41,024 bases of DNA from Deltaproteobacteria bacterium (lineage in GTDB: Bacteria; Myxococcota_A; UBA9160; SZUA-336): the NCBI GenBank assembly GCA_029261925.1, contig JAJDAJ010000103.1, positions 1 to 41,024 of the forward strand. The letters run 5' to 3'. The notes beneath the pieces were generated by a model, which was not told the origin of the DNA, searched no databases, and worked only from the letters and a program-made list of their open reading frames with translations. This document shows positions 1 through 8,340 of this stretch, one piece after another. Every line of letters begins with the position of its first letter. The stretch's first letter is position 1. The position numbers and the translations under genes are program-made.

Positions 1-2094
1 GTCGTCGACAGCCTCGACCCCGCACGGATCGATCCGCAGCGCTGGCTCGCAGATCACCCGCAGCTGGTGTGGCTGTCGATGACGCCCTTCGGGCGCACCG
101 GACCCTACGCCGGCCGGCCCGCCACGGACTTCACCATCCAGGCCGAGTCGGGCTGCATCGCCGCGCGCGGCCTGCCCGAGGCGCCTCCGGTCGGCATCGG
201 CGGGCGCACCGCGTTCTGGGTCGCCGGCGTCTTCGCGGGCGTCGCGGCGCTGGCCGCGACGCGCCGCGCCGGGGAGACGGGCGTCGGCGAGCAGATCGAC
301 TTCTCGGTGATGGAGACGCTGACCCTGGCGTCGAGCGTGTACGCCGACATGATGCACAGCCTGGCGGGGCGACCGGAGCTCGACCCCGTGGGACGCGCCG
401 TCGAGATCCCCTCGATCGAGCCCACGCTCGACGGCTGGGTAGGCTTCAACACGAACTCGCGCGAGCAGTACCAGAGCTTCCTGCTGCTGATCGAGCGGCC
501 CGATCTGCTCGACGACGAGCACTTCGCGAACATCGGCGGCCGCTGGGCGCGGCGCAACGAGTGGAACGCGATCGTGCGCGCCTACACCACGCAGCACACG
601 ACCGCCGAGATCGTCGAGAAGGCCGCCCTGCTGCGCATCCCCGTGGCACCGGTGAACGACGGCAAGAGCGTCCTCGAGCACGAGCACTTCAGGGCCCGCG
701 GGGTCTTCGAGCGCAACCCGCGCGGCGGCTTCCAGCAGCCGCGCCCGCCCTACAAGCTCGACGGCGGCCGCGGGAAGCCGCCGGAACCGGCTCCCCGGCC
801 CGGCGAGCACACCGGCAGCATCGAGGCCCGCGAGCGCCCCGCGCCCTCGCGGCCGGACGGCCCCGCGCGGCTGCCGCTCGACGGGATGCGAGTGCTCGAC
901 GCCACCGCCTGGTGGGCCGGGCCCTCGTCGACCCAGATGCTCGCCACGCTCGGCGCCGAGGTCATCCACCTGGAAGCGATCCAGCGCCCGGACGGCGGCC
1001 GCATGGTCGGCGGCATGTTCAGCAAGCAGAGCGAGTGGTGGGAGCGCAGCAGCCTGTTCCTGGGCTCGAACTTCAACAAGAAGGGCCTGACCCTCGACCT
1101 GTCGCGGCCGCGCGGGATCGAGGTCCTCAAGCAGCTCATCGAGCACTGCGACGTGGTCGTCGAGAACTTCTCGCCGCGCGTCTTCGACGGCTTCGGGCTG
1201 ACGCGCGAGGAGATCGCGCGCATCAACCCGCGGGCGCTCTTCGTGCGCATGCCCGCCTTCGGCCTCGACGGCCCGTGGCGCGACAACGTCGGCTTCGCGC
1301 AGACCATGGAGCAGATGACCGGCCTGGCCTGGCTCACCGGCTATCCCGAGGATCAGCCGCGCATCCAGCGCGGACCCTGCGACCCGATCGCCGGCATGCA
1401 CGCGGCGTTCGCGACGCTGGTGGCCCTGGCCGAGCGCGACGCCACGGGCACGGGGCACTTCCTCGAGTGCACCATGGTCGAGGGCGCGCTGAACGCGGCC
1501 TCGGAGCAGCTGCTGGAGTTCAGCGCGTACGGCCACGTGATGCAGCGCGAGGGCAACCGCGCACCCTACGCCGCACCGCAGGGGCTGTACGCCTGCCCCG
1601 GCACGGAGCGCTGGCTCGCACTGTCCGTGGAGACCGACGCGCACTGGCAGGGGCTGCGCGCGGCGCTCGGCGATCCCGGCTGGGCACGGGACCCGGCGCT
1701 ACAGACGCACGCCGGCCGGCGCGCCGCTCACGACGCGATCGACACGGAGCTGTCCGCGTGGGCCGCGGAGCGCGAGCTGGAGCAGGCCGTGGAGCTGCTG
1801 ATCCGCCACGGCGTGCCCGCCGCCCAGGTCCGCGACGGGCGGCTGGGCAGCCAGCACCCGCAGCACGCCGCGCGCGGCTTCTACGAGCTGTTCCGGCACC
1901 CGGTCGCCGGAGAGCACCCCGCGCCCGGGCCGCCGTTCCGGTTCGCCAGCCGCAAGTCGTGGCTGCGCCTGCCCGCCCCGACACTGGGCCAGCACAGCCG
2001 CGAGATCCTGCGCGACGTCGTCGGGCTCGACGATGCCGCGATCGACGCGCTCGAGGCCGACGAGATCATCGGCAATCAGCTCAAGGGCGTCTGA
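1..2094 (+). CDS. Tandem-domain class III (CaiB/BaiF) CoA-transferase, 5' partial
   Basis: The frame is already open at base 1 and 697 codons are visible, so the start lies outside the window. It is a duplicated CaiB/BaiF CoA-transferase: the tail of one domain runs to about nt 790, a Pro/Arg-rich linker follows, and a complete second domain begins near nt 868 (LPLDGMRVLDATAWWAGP). The family moves CoA from an acyl-CoA to an acid through an aspartyl anhydride. The second half keeps the expected Asp (codon 1381-1383, in CDPIAG). By my alignment the same place in the first half is Phe (214-216, in AFWVAG). Single-domain members are about 400 residues, so about 100 residues are probably missing. 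Its stop is one base before the next CoA-transferase start, which suggests one transcript. The substrate cannot be told. Confidence 0.88.
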   Translation, partial: VVDSLDPARIDPQRWLADHPQLVWLSMTPFGRTGPYAGRPATDFTIQAESGCIAARGLPEAPPVGIGGRTAFWVAGVFAGVAALAATRRAGETGVGEQIDFSVMETLTLASSVYADMMHSLAGRPELDPVGRAVEIPSIEPTLDGWVGFNTNSREQYQSFLLLIERPDLLDDEHFANIGGRWARRNEWNAIVRAYTTQHTTAEIVEKAALLRIPVAPVNDGKSVLEHEHFRARGVFERNPRGGFQQPRPPYKLDGGRGKPPEPAPRPGEHTGSIEARERPAPSRPDGPARLPLDGMRVLDATAWWAGPSSTQMLATLGAEVIHLEAIQRPDGGRMVGGMFSKQSEWWERSSLFLGSNFNKKGLTLDLSRPRGIEVLKQLIEHCDVVVENFSPRVFDGFGLTREEIARINPRALFVRMPAFGLDGPWRDNVGFAQTMEQMTGLAWLTGYPEDQPRIQRGPCDPIAGMHAAFATLVALAERDATGTGHFLECTMVEGALNAASEQLLEFSAYGHVMQREGNRAPYAAPQGLYACPGTERWLALSVETDAHWQGLRAALGDPGWARDPALQTHAGRRAAHDAIDTELSAWAAERELEQAVELLIRHGVPAAQVRDGRLGSQHPQHAARGFYELFRHPVAGEHPAPGPPFRFASRKSWLRLPAPTLGQHSREILRDVVGLDDAAIDALEADEIIGNQLKGV

Positions 2095-2095
2095 G

Positions 2096-3301
2096 GTGGC
2101 CGGACCGCTCGAGGGGGTGAAGGTCGTCGAGCTCGGCGTCTGGGTCGCGGGGCCCGCCGCCGGCGGCGTGCTGGGCGACTGGGGCGCCGACGTCATCAAG
2201 ATCGAGCCCCCGGTCACGGGCGACCCGGCGCGCAGCTTCCAGCGCATGCTCGGGGGGGACCTGCCGTTCAACCCGCCCTTCGAGATGGACAACCGCAACA
2301 AGCGCAGCGTCGTGCTCGACCTGGCGAGGCCCGAGGCGCGCGAGATCGCGCTGGAGCTGATCGATCGCGCCGACGTGTTCCTGTCGAACGTGCGCCTGGC
2401 CAGCCTGGAGCGCCTGGGGCTCGACGCGGCCACCCTGCTGGAGCGCAACCCGCGCCTGATCTACGCGGCGCTGACCGGCTACGGCATGGACGGCCCGGAT
2501 CGGGACCGCGCCGCCTACGACATCGCGGCCTTCTGGGCGCGCTCGGGCCTGGCCTGGGCGCTGACCCCGCAGGGTGCCGACCCGCCGTTCCAGCGCGGCG
2601 GCATGGGCGACCACGGCGCGGGCATGGTCACGGCCGGGGCGATCAGCGCCGCACTCTTCGCCCGTGAGCGCAGCGGCAAGGGCCAGGTCGTGGCGACCTC
2701 GCTGCTGCGCCAGGGCGTGTACACGCTGAGCTTCGACCTGGCCATCACCCTGCGCCTGGGGGTGGGCGTGCAGTCGGGCAAGCGCGAGACCATGGGCAAC
2801 CCGACGGTCAACAACTACGTCGCGGGCGACGGCCGCCGCTTCTGGATCGTCGGGCTCGAGGGCGACCGGCACTGGCCCCCGCTGGCGCGCTGCGTCGGCC
2901 ACCCCGAGTGGCTCGAGGATCCGCGCTTCGCCGATGCGGGCGCTCGCGCGAAGCACGCCGCGGAGCTGATCGGGCTGCTCGACGAGGCCTTCGCAACGCG
3001 ACCGCTCGACGCCTGGGCGGAGATCTTCGCGACCGAGCCCGACATGTTCTGGGCGCCGGTGCAGAGCCTGACCGAGGTCGTCAACGACCCGCAGGTCCGC
3101 GCCGGTGGCGGCCTGCTGGACGTACCCGACGGCCCCACGACCACCACGCTGCCCAACAGCCCCGCCGACTTCCTGGGCACGCCCTGCGAGCCGCGCGCGA
3201 TGGCGCCGGAGCTGGGGCAGCACACCGACGAGATCCTCGGCGAGCTCGGGCGCGGCGCCGACCAGATCGCCGCCCTGCGCGGCTCGGGGGCGCTCGGGTA
3301 G
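2096..3301 (+). CDS. CaiB/BaiF family CoA-transferase (single domain)
   Basis: A 401-residue class III CoA-transferase. I place the start at GTG 2096, because the protein from there opens with the family's usual first strand (AGPLEGVKVVELGVWVAGP) and the stop of the upstream gene lies one base before it. A longer frame to 2033 would overlap that gene. Recognisable parts are GADVIKIEPP near residue 30, the DNRNKRSVVLDL strand near residue 65 and the catalytic Asp172 in GMGDHGAG, close to the numbering of formyl-CoA transferase (Asp169). The His of the alpha-methylacyl-CoA racemase subgroup is absent (YDIAAFWARSG), so a transferase is favoured. It lies directly behind a tandem CoA-transferase and converges with the minus-strand hydratase gene 27 bases downstream. 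Confidence 0.9.
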   Translation: MAGPLEGVKVVELGVWVAGPAAGGVLGDWGADVIKIEPPVTGDPARSFQRMLGGDLPFNPPFEMDNRNKRSVVLDLARPEAREIALELIDRADVFLSNVRLASLERLGLDAATLLERNPRLIYAALTGYGMDGPDRDRAAYDIAAFWARSGLAWALTPQGADPPFQRGGMGDHGAGMVTAGAISAALFARERSGKGQVVATSLLRQGVYTLSFDLAITLRLGVGVQSGKRETMGNPTVNNYVAGDGRRFWIVGLEGDRHWPPLARCVGHPEWLEDPRFADAGARAKHAAELIGLLDEAFATRPLDAWAEIFATEPDMFWAPVQSLTEVVNDPQVRAGGGLLDVPDGPTTTTLPNSPADFLGTPCEPRAMAPELGQHTDEILGELGRGADQIAALRGSGALG

Positions 3302-3328
3302 ACCGCGCACTCGCCGTGGGAGCCCAGG

Positions 3329-4321
3329 CTACGCGCGGATCGCGTCCACCAGCCCCCAGGCCAGCGCCGTCTCGGCGTCGACGCGACGGCGCGTCAGGGC
3401 CATCCAGGCCGTCCTCTGCCGGCCGATGCGCCGGGGCAGGCTCGCGGTGCCTCCCGCTCCGGGCACCAGCCCGAGGTCGATCTCGGGCAGCTGGAAGAAG
3501 GCGTCGCGCTGGGCGACGACGTGGCCCGCAAACGCGGGCAGCTCGACACCGGCACCGACGCACGCGCCGTGCACCTCGGCGTGCACGCGCGCCGCGATGC
3601 CGGCGATCACGCGCCCCGCGTTCCGGGTCGCGCGGATCAGGTGCGCGGTCGAGGGATCGGGCAGCGTGCCGAACTCGTCGAGGTCGCCGCCGCTGCAGAA
3701 GGCGCTCCCGCGGCCGCGCAGCACCACCTCCACGTCGGCGTCGGCCACGGCGACCATCAGCGCCTCGATCAGGGCGTCGCGCATCTCCGCCGAGAAGGCA
3801 TTGCGCCTGGCGGGCCGGTTGAGCGTCAGGTACAGGCGGCGACCGTCGCGACGCACGAGGACCGGCGGCCCGGACTCGACGGGACGCTCGCGCGGCTCGC
3901 GCGTCGCCAGCCAGGCGCCGAACTCGGGGCCGGACTGGAGCGTGGAGTAGACCAGCGACTCCGCGACCAGCGCGTCGTGCACGCCGAGCGACGCCGAGTG
4001 ACGCAGGAGCTGGGCCAGGCCGGAGCAGGCCTGTGGACTGCGCCCGATCGACTCCAGGGCGTCGTCGAGCTCGGAGTCGTCGGCCATGATCGCGTCGAAG
4101 GCCTCGCCCAGCGGGCCCGCCTGCGAGCGGCCGAGGGCGATCGATGGACACGGCAGCCGCGCCAGCGTCTGCCGGGCCAGCTCGATCGCGGCGGGGTCCG
4201 GATCCCCGCCACCGCCGTTCACGACGACCAGGGCGCGCGCGCCGACCAGCGGCGAGAAGGTCTCGAGGGCGTACGGGGAAGCGAGCGCCGCGACGGCCTC
4301 GCGCAGCCCCAGACGGGCAAT
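3329..4321 (-). CDS. Enoyl-CoA hydratase (crotonase family) with extra N-terminal region
   Basis: The C-terminal ~200 residues form a crotonase domain with both classical hydratase glutamates: one in GVELP (rat Glu144 position) and one in QLPEIDLGLVPGAGGT (Glu164 position). It should hydrate trans-2-enoyl-CoA to 3-hydroxyacyl-CoA. About 130 residues precede it, with LVVVNGGGG and a conserved-looking AESLVYSTLQSGPEF stretch, a layout I recall from other long enoyl-CoA hydratases. The start is unclear. No ATG, GTG or TTG lies near the junction with the upstream ligase, whose stop is at 4336. I use ATT 4321-4319, which has GAGG eight bases upstream. The reading frame itself stays open into the ligase gene. 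It is the last gene of the minus-strand unit 7038-3329. Confidence 0.78.
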   Translation of the reverse strand: MARLGLREAVAALASPYALETFSPLVGARALVVVNGGGGDPDPAAIELARQTLARLPCPSIALGRSQAGPLGEAFDAIMADDSELDDALESIGRSPQACSGLAQLLRHSASLGVHDALVAESLVYSTLQSGPEFGAWLATREPRERPVESGPPVLVRRDGRRLYLTLNRPARRNAFSAEMRDALIEALMVAVADADVEVVLRGRGSAFCSGGDLDEFGTLPDPSTAHLIRATRNAGRVIAGIAARVHAEVHGACVGAGVELPAFAGHVVAQRDAFFQLPEIDLGLVPGAGGTASLPRRIGRQRTAWMALTRRRVDAETALAWGLVDAIRA

Positions 4322-4335
4322 CCCGTCCGCCTCGA

Positions 4336-5847
4336 CTATGGCGTGGCCCCGGCTCCGGAAAGCCGCTCGCGCACGACGCGTCGCAGCAGCTTGCCGGTCT
4401 CGTTGTAGGGCAGCTCGTCGCAGAACTCGATCGTCCCGGGCACGCGCGACGAGCGCAGGTGCTTGCGCACCCAGTCCTGCAGCTCCGCGGACTCGACGCT
4501 GGCGCCGTCGCGCAGCACCACCGCGGCGGCCACCGCCTCGCCCCACTCCTCGTCCGGCACGCCCACCACCGCCGCGTCGGAGACGGCGGCATGCTCGAGC
4601 AGCACGTCCTCGATCTCGCCCGGCGACATGTTCTCGCCGCCGCGCACGATCACGTCGTCGGCCCGGCCCTCGATGAACAGGTAGCCCTCCTCGTCCATCG
4701 AGCCGGCGTCGCGGGTCGGGAAGAAGCCGTCGGGCAGCAGCAGCGAGCCGCGGCCCAGGTACTCGCCCGAGACCTGCTCACCGCGCACGTAGATCTCGCC
4801 GCGCTCCCCCGCCGCCAGCGGCTTGCCCTCGTCGTCGCGGATCTCGATCTCGACGGTCGGCAGCGGCCGACCGACCGACGCCAGCCGACGTCGCACCCCG
4901 GGATCGTCGCTGGCGGCCGCGGTCCGGTGGTCGTCGGGACCGAGCACGGTGATCGTCGAGCTGGTCTCGGTCAGGCCGTAGGCGTTGGTGAAGTCGGTCG
5001 AAGGGAACAGCCGCATGGCGCGCTCGATCACCGGCAGGGGCATCTTGCCGCCCCCGTACGAGATCGCGCGCAGCGACGGCAGCTCGGCCGAGTCGGCGCG
5101 CTCCAGGAGCTCGACCACCCGGGACAGCATGGTCGGGACCATGAAGGCGTAGCTCACGGCCTCCCCGCGCGCGGTCCGCAGCCACGCTTCGGGCTCGAAG
5201 CCGGGCAGCTGCACGATGCGCCGGCCGGCGTAGATCGAGCTGCAGATCTGGGACATGCCGGCAATGTGGTACGGCGGAACGCTCACCAGCGCGGCGTCGG
5301 CGTCGCCCGCACCCATGAACTCCACCGAGCCCAGGATGTAGGACACCAGGTGCTTGTGCCGGATCACGGCGGCCTTCGGCGCACCGGTGGTGCCGCTGGT
5401 GAACAGCAGGATGCCGATCTCGTCGGGATCCATGGGCCAGACCGGATCGGCCGGCTCGCTCCCGCGTGCCCCGTCCAGGAACGCCTCGCGCGTGACGACC
5501 TCGATCCCGGGCAGCCGGGACAGCGCGTCGGCGCGCTCGTCGGTGGTGATCAGCAGCGCCGGCGCGATGCGCGCCGCCAGCGCCTCGATCTCGCTGTCGG
5601 TCAGGCGGTAGTTCAGCGGGGCGAAGGGCCGGCCCGCCCAGGCCGACGCGAACAGGGCCACCGGCACCGCCGGGCTGTTCACGTCGAGCAGCGCCACGTT
5701 CTGCGCGTCCGAGGCCTGGATGCGCCGCGCCGCGCCGCCGGAGGCGCGAAAGAGCTCCGTGAAGGTCAGATGAGCGCCGTCGCTGCTGAGCGCCACGCGC
5801 TCGCCGCATCCCTGGGCCGCCATCTCCAGCAGCATCATCAGGTTCAT
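4336..5847 (-). CDS. AMP-dependent acyl-CoA synthetase (ANL family)
   Basis: A 503-residue adenylate-forming ligase that activates a carboxylic acid to its CoA thioester through an acyl-AMP. The phosphate-binding loop FTSGTTGAPKAAV is near residues 149-161. YGLTETSS is the A5 motif, DAGSMDEEGYLFIEGRADD the hinge region, and the C-terminal YNETGKLLRR carries the probable catalytic Lys486. Length and motif order fit medium-chain or aryl acyl-CoA synthetases. The ATG at 5847 has GGAGG seven bases upstream. It lies between a small unknown gene and an enoyl-CoA hydratase on the same strand, with short gaps, so the unit couples activation to beta-oxidation. The acid it uses is unknown. Confidence 0.92.
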   Translation of the reverse strand: MNLMMLLEMAAQGCGERVALSSDGAHLTFTELFRASGGAARRIQASDAQNVALLDVNSPAVPVALFASAWAGRPFAPLNYRLTDSEIEALAARIAPALLITTDERADALSRLPGIEVVTREAFLDGARGSEPADPVWPMDPDEIGILLFTSGTTGAPKAAVIRHKHLVSYILGSVEFMGAGDADAALVSVPPYHIAGMSQICSSIYAGRRIVQLPGFEPEAWLRTARGEAVSYAFMVPTMLSRVVELLERADSAELPSLRAISYGGGKMPLPVIERAMRLFPSTDFTNAYGLTETSSTITVLGPDDHRTAAASDDPGVRRRLASVGRPLPTVEIEIRDDEGKPLAAGERGEIYVRGEQVSGEYLGRGSLLLPDGFFPTRDAGSMDEEGYLFIEGRADDVIVRGGENMSPGEIEDVLLEHAAVSDAAVVGVPDEEWGEAVAAAVVLRDGASVESAELQDWVRKHLRSSRVPGTIEFCDELPYNETGKLLRRVVRERLSGAGATP

Positions 5848-5886
5848 GCGGGTCCTCCGAAAGCGCCCGGATCCATCCGGGGCCGG

Positions 5887-6198
5887 CTAGTCGGACGCGG
5901 GCAGCGGCTTGGCCTCCTTGAGCTGCAGCGGCGAGCCGCCCGCGCCCAGCGAGCCCTTGCCCGGCTTGGTGCAGAGCACCTCGAGGTCGGCGGCCTCGTT
6001 CACGTAGCGCTTGCCGAGCTGGGTCCCCTCCGACGCGTCTCCGGCCGGGCTGCCGCCCGCGGGCCGCTCCTCGGAGATGTCGAGCATCAGAGTTCCGCCA
6101 CAGGTCAGCTCGGTCTCGGCCGCCGGCGCGGCCACGACCATGATCTCGGTATCACACACGGCGCTGCGGAGCCGCGCGCCGGGCTTGAGCTGGGGCAT
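5887..6198 (-). CDS. Small conserved-type protein of unknown function, 103 aa
   Basis: I do not recognise a named family. The protein starts MPQLKPGARLRSAVCDTEIM and has Cys15, a second Cys in ELTCGGTLM, a GKRYVNEAADLEVLCTKPGKG segment and the ending KEAKPLPASD. I recall similar short proteins beside acyl-CoA synthetase genes in other GC-rich bacteria, but I cannot verify this here. There is no signal peptide or membrane helix. GGAGG lies eight bases before the ATG. The gene sits between a crotonase gene and an acyl-CoA synthetase gene on the same strand, so it is probably co-transcribed with the acyl-CoA enzymes. Three cysteines in a small soluble protein would allow metal or thiol chemistry, but no standard metal motif is visible. 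Confidence 0.75.
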   Translation of the reverse strand: MPQLKPGARLRSAVCDTEIMVVAAPAAETELTCGGTLMLDISEERPAGGSPAGDASEGTQLGKRYVNEAADLEVLCTKPGKGSLGAGGSPLQLKEAKPLPASD

Positions 6199-6255
6199 GG
6201 AACGATCCTCCGCGGTCAGGGAAGCGAGCGGAGGATAACACGACCGCCGCGGGCG

Positions 6256-7038
6256 TCAGCGGCCGCGGTAGGCGGGCTCCCGCTTCTCGACGAATGCCTG
6301 CAGACCCTCGCGGAAGTCCGCGCTACGCATCAGCTGGAGCAGCTCCGACAGCACGTGGTGGGCGTTCGCCTCGAAGGGGGTGTCGGTGCCCAGGCGCATG
6401 GTCCGCTTGGTGGCGGCGACTGCCAGCGGTGCGTTGGCCGCGATCTCGCCGGCCCACGCCCGCGCCTCGTCGAGCAGGGTGTCGTGGGGGACGACGCGAT
6501 TGACCAGGCCGAGCTCGCGCATCTGGCCGGCCTCGAGGGGGCGGCCCAGGAGCGCGATCTCGCAGGCCCGGTGCCAGCCCACCAGGCGCGGCAGCAGCCA
6601 CGTACCGCCGCTCTCGGGCACCAGTCCGCGCCGCACCGGGCAGGCGAAGCGCGCCCGGTCCGACGCCAGCACGATGTCGCAGCCCAGCGCCAGGTCCATG
6701 CCGTAGCCTGCCGCGGGTCCGTTGAGCGCGCAGATCACCGGCACGTCGATGCGGCGCAGCACGAAGGGCGGCGTGTTGCCGACATCGAGGTTCACGCTGC
6801 CGCCCTCGCCCATCAGGTCGCTGCTTCCGCTGGCGACGTCCTTCAGGTCGAGCCCCGCGCAGAAGCCGCGACCGGCGCCCGTGAGCACGACCGCGCGCAC
6901 GTCGCGGTCCGCGTTCGCGGACTCGAGCGCGGCCGAGAGCTCGCGGATCATCCCCGCGGAGATCGCGTTGAGGCGCTCCGGGCGGTTGAGGGTCAGGGTC
7001 GTCACGTGAGCGTCGTGCTCGACGAGCAGATCTGCCAA
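6256..7038 (-). CDS. Crotonase-family protein, probably an enoyl-CoA isomerase type
   Basis: A 260-residue crotonase-fold protein that starts at TTG 7038, with a strong GGAGG five bases upstream; no ATG fits the family's N-terminus. The oxyanion-hole segment GAGRGFCAGLDLKD and GYGMDLALGCD are clear. The two glutamates of classical hydratases are replaced: Asp115 at the Glu144 position and Val at the Glu164 position (FACPV). An acidic residue, Glu142, sits instead in GLVPESGGTWLLPR, where PaaG-type delta-isomerases carry their catalytic Asp. I therefore favour double-bond isomerisation over simple hydration, as inference. It heads the minus-strand unit with the small protein, ligase and hydratase. 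A TACGCT -10-like element at 7159-7154 may drive it. Confidence 0.88.
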   Translation of the reverse strand: MADLLVEHDAHVTTLTLNRPERLNAISAGMIRELSAALESANADRDVRAVVLTGAGRGFCAGLDLKDVASGSSDLMGEGGSVNLDVGNTPPFVLRRIDVPVICALNGPAAGYGMDLALGCDIVLASDRARFACPVRRGLVPESGGTWLLPRLVGWHRACEIALLGRPLEAGQMRELGLVNRVVPHDTLLDEARAWAGEIAANAPLAVAATKRTMRLGTDTPFEANAHHVLSELLQLMRSADFREGLQAFVEKREPAYRGR

Positions 7039-7043
7039 GGATT

Positions 7044-7048
7044 CCTCC
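7044..7048 (-). promoter_or_regulatory. Ribosome-binding site deciding a TTG start
   Basis: GGAGG on the minus strand lies five bases before TTG 7038, with no ATG in the family's expected region. It fixes the crotonase start. Confidence 0.75.
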
Positions 7049-7153
7049 CGCGCACGCCCCGCGGTGCCGCTGCCGACCGGCGCTGCCGCGACGAACCCGC
7101 TGACGCGGGCGACGCAGCGCCGAGCCCACGCGTTTGTGGCCTGCGCCGCGGTC

Positions 7154-7163
7154 AGCGTACCAT
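7154..7163. promoter_or_regulatory. Overlapping divergent -10 elements
   Basis: The ten bases AGCGTACCAT hold TACCAT on the plus strand (7158-7163), ending seven bases before the hydrolase ATG at 7171, and TACGCT on the minus strand (7159-7154), upstream of the crotonase at 7038. The two hexamers share the TA at 7158-7159. No clear -35 element is present. A single symmetric site could fire both ways; this is inference. Confidence 0.45.
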
Positions 7164-7170
7164 CCGGCCG

Positions 7171-8115
7171 ATGTCCGGCTACGACGAGTTCGGCCTGCTC
7201 GCCGAGAACGCGCGCGAGTACGATCTCTCGCTCGATCCGCCGCCCCGTCTGGCGCGCACGGCGGTCGACGTGGGAGGGGGCCAGAGTGTGAGCGCCATCA
7301 CATGGGGCGACGCGCCGCCCGAGGTCGCGTTCCTGCACGGCGGCGCACAGAACGCCCACACCTGGGACACCGTCTGCCTGGCGCTGCGGCGCCCGGCGGT
7401 CTGCCTGGACCTGCCGGGCCACGGTCACTCGGACTGGCGCGACGATCGCGACTACGGTCCCGACCACAATGCCGAGGCGATGGCCGTGGCCCTGCGCGCG
7501 CTGGCGCCCGGGGCGCGGCTGCTGGTGGGCATGTCGCTCGGCGGCCTCACGAGCTGCGTGCTGGCCTCGCGCTGGCCCGAGCTGGTGCGCGAGCTGGTGC
7601 TGGTGGACGTGACGCCCGGAGTCAATGCCCACAAGGCGCGGGCCATCGCGGCCTTCGTGCGCGGCCCGGAGTACTTCGAGTCCTTCGACGCGATCCTGGC
7701 GCGCACCGTCGAGCACAACCCGGGGCGCAGCCGCAGCTCCCTGCGTCGCGGCGTCCTGCACAACGCCCGCGAGCTTCCCGACGGCCGCTGGAGCTGGCGC
7801 TACGACCGGCGCTTCGCCGGGCGAGCCCCGGACGGGGCCGCCAGCACGGCCGACGGCACGGCCCTGCACGCCGCGACCGAGTACGAGGCCCGCGTGGACT
7901 TCGAGTCGCTCTGGGAGCACGTGAGCCGCGTACGCGCGCCGCTGACCCTGCTGCGCGGCAGCGAGTCTCCCGTGGTCGACGACGAGGACGTCGCCGAGCT
8001 GCTGCGGCGCCAGCCTGCGGCGCGCGTCGAGGTGATCGACGGCGCCGGCCACAGCATCCAGGGCGACCGGCCACTCGAGCTGGTCGCCATCCTCGACGGG
8101 ATCCTGTCCCGCTAG
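7171..8115 (+). CDS. Alpha/beta-hydrolase fold protein
   Basis: A 314-residue alpha/beta hydrolase. FLHGGAQNAHTW (residues 54-65) gives the oxyanion-hole HGG, GMSLGG (120-125) carries the nucleophile Ser122, and the C-terminal VVDDED and GAGHSIQGD supply the acid and His of the triad. CLDLPGHGHSD is the usual strand-4 motif. Likely a soluble esterase, thioesterase or C-C hydrolase; the substrate is unknown. A much longer open frame extends upstream antisense to the acyl-CoA genes, but only the segment from ATG 7171 reads as a protein. No ribosome-binding site precedes this ATG, and a TACCAT hexamer ends seven bases before it, which suggests a leaderless message. Confidence 0.88.
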   Translation: MSGYDEFGLLAENAREYDLSLDPPPRLARTAVDVGGGQSVSAITWGDAPPEVAFLHGGAQNAHTWDTVCLALRRPAVCLDLPGHGHSDWRDDRDYGPDHNAEAMAVALRALAPGARLLVGMSLGGLTSCVLASRWPELVRELVLVDVTPGVNAHKARAIAAFVRGPEYFESFDAILARTVEHNPGRSRSSLRRGVLHNARELPDGRWSWRYDRRFAGRAPDGAASTADGTALHAATEYEARVDFESLWEHVSRVRAPLTLLRGSESPVVDDEDVAELLRRQPAARVEVIDGAGHSIQGDRPLELVAILDGILSR

Positions 8116-8151
8116 CGGCGGACGCGGATCCCAGCAAGGAGCCGAGACCCG

Positions 8152-8340
8152 ATGAAGTTCTCCATGACCTTCGAGGCAGCCTGCGGCCGCGTGCCCGACG
8201 CGATCGGCTACGTGGAGCGGCTGATCGATGCGGGCGCCGATGAGGTGATGTTCCTGATCCAGATGGGCACGGTGCCCCAGAAGGCCGCGCTGGAGACGAT
8301 CCGCAACCTGGGCGAGCACGTCATTCCCCGCTTCCGATGA
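8152..8340 (+). CDS. 62-aa remnant of a luciferase-like (LLM) flavin oxidoreductase
   Basis: The product resembles the last ~55 residues of long luciferase-like monooxygenases: an AGADEVMFLIQMGTVPQ segment followed by ETIRNLGEHVIPRFR, a typical C-terminus of that family. The first residues, MKFSMTFEA, look like the usual N-terminal strand of the same family, so the gene may be an intact start joined in frame to the tail after loss of about 300 codons. It has an AAGGAG ribosome site 9 bases before ATG, and its stop overlaps the start of the thiolase-like gene (ATGA), so it may still be translated and couple translation to the next gene. A TIM barrel cannot form from 62 residues; catalysis is not expected. 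Confidence 0.65.
   Translation: MKFSMTFEAACGRVPDAIGYVERLIDAGADEVMFLIQMGTVPQKAALETIRNLGEHVIPRFR

Noticed and set aside
4144..7170. Very long open frame on the plus strand running into the hydrolase at 7171
   Set aside because: It is antisense to well-recognised ligase and crotonase genes; the composition (His, Arg, Gln-rich) is that of a GC-rich shadow frame, and only the part from 7171 shows protein motifs.
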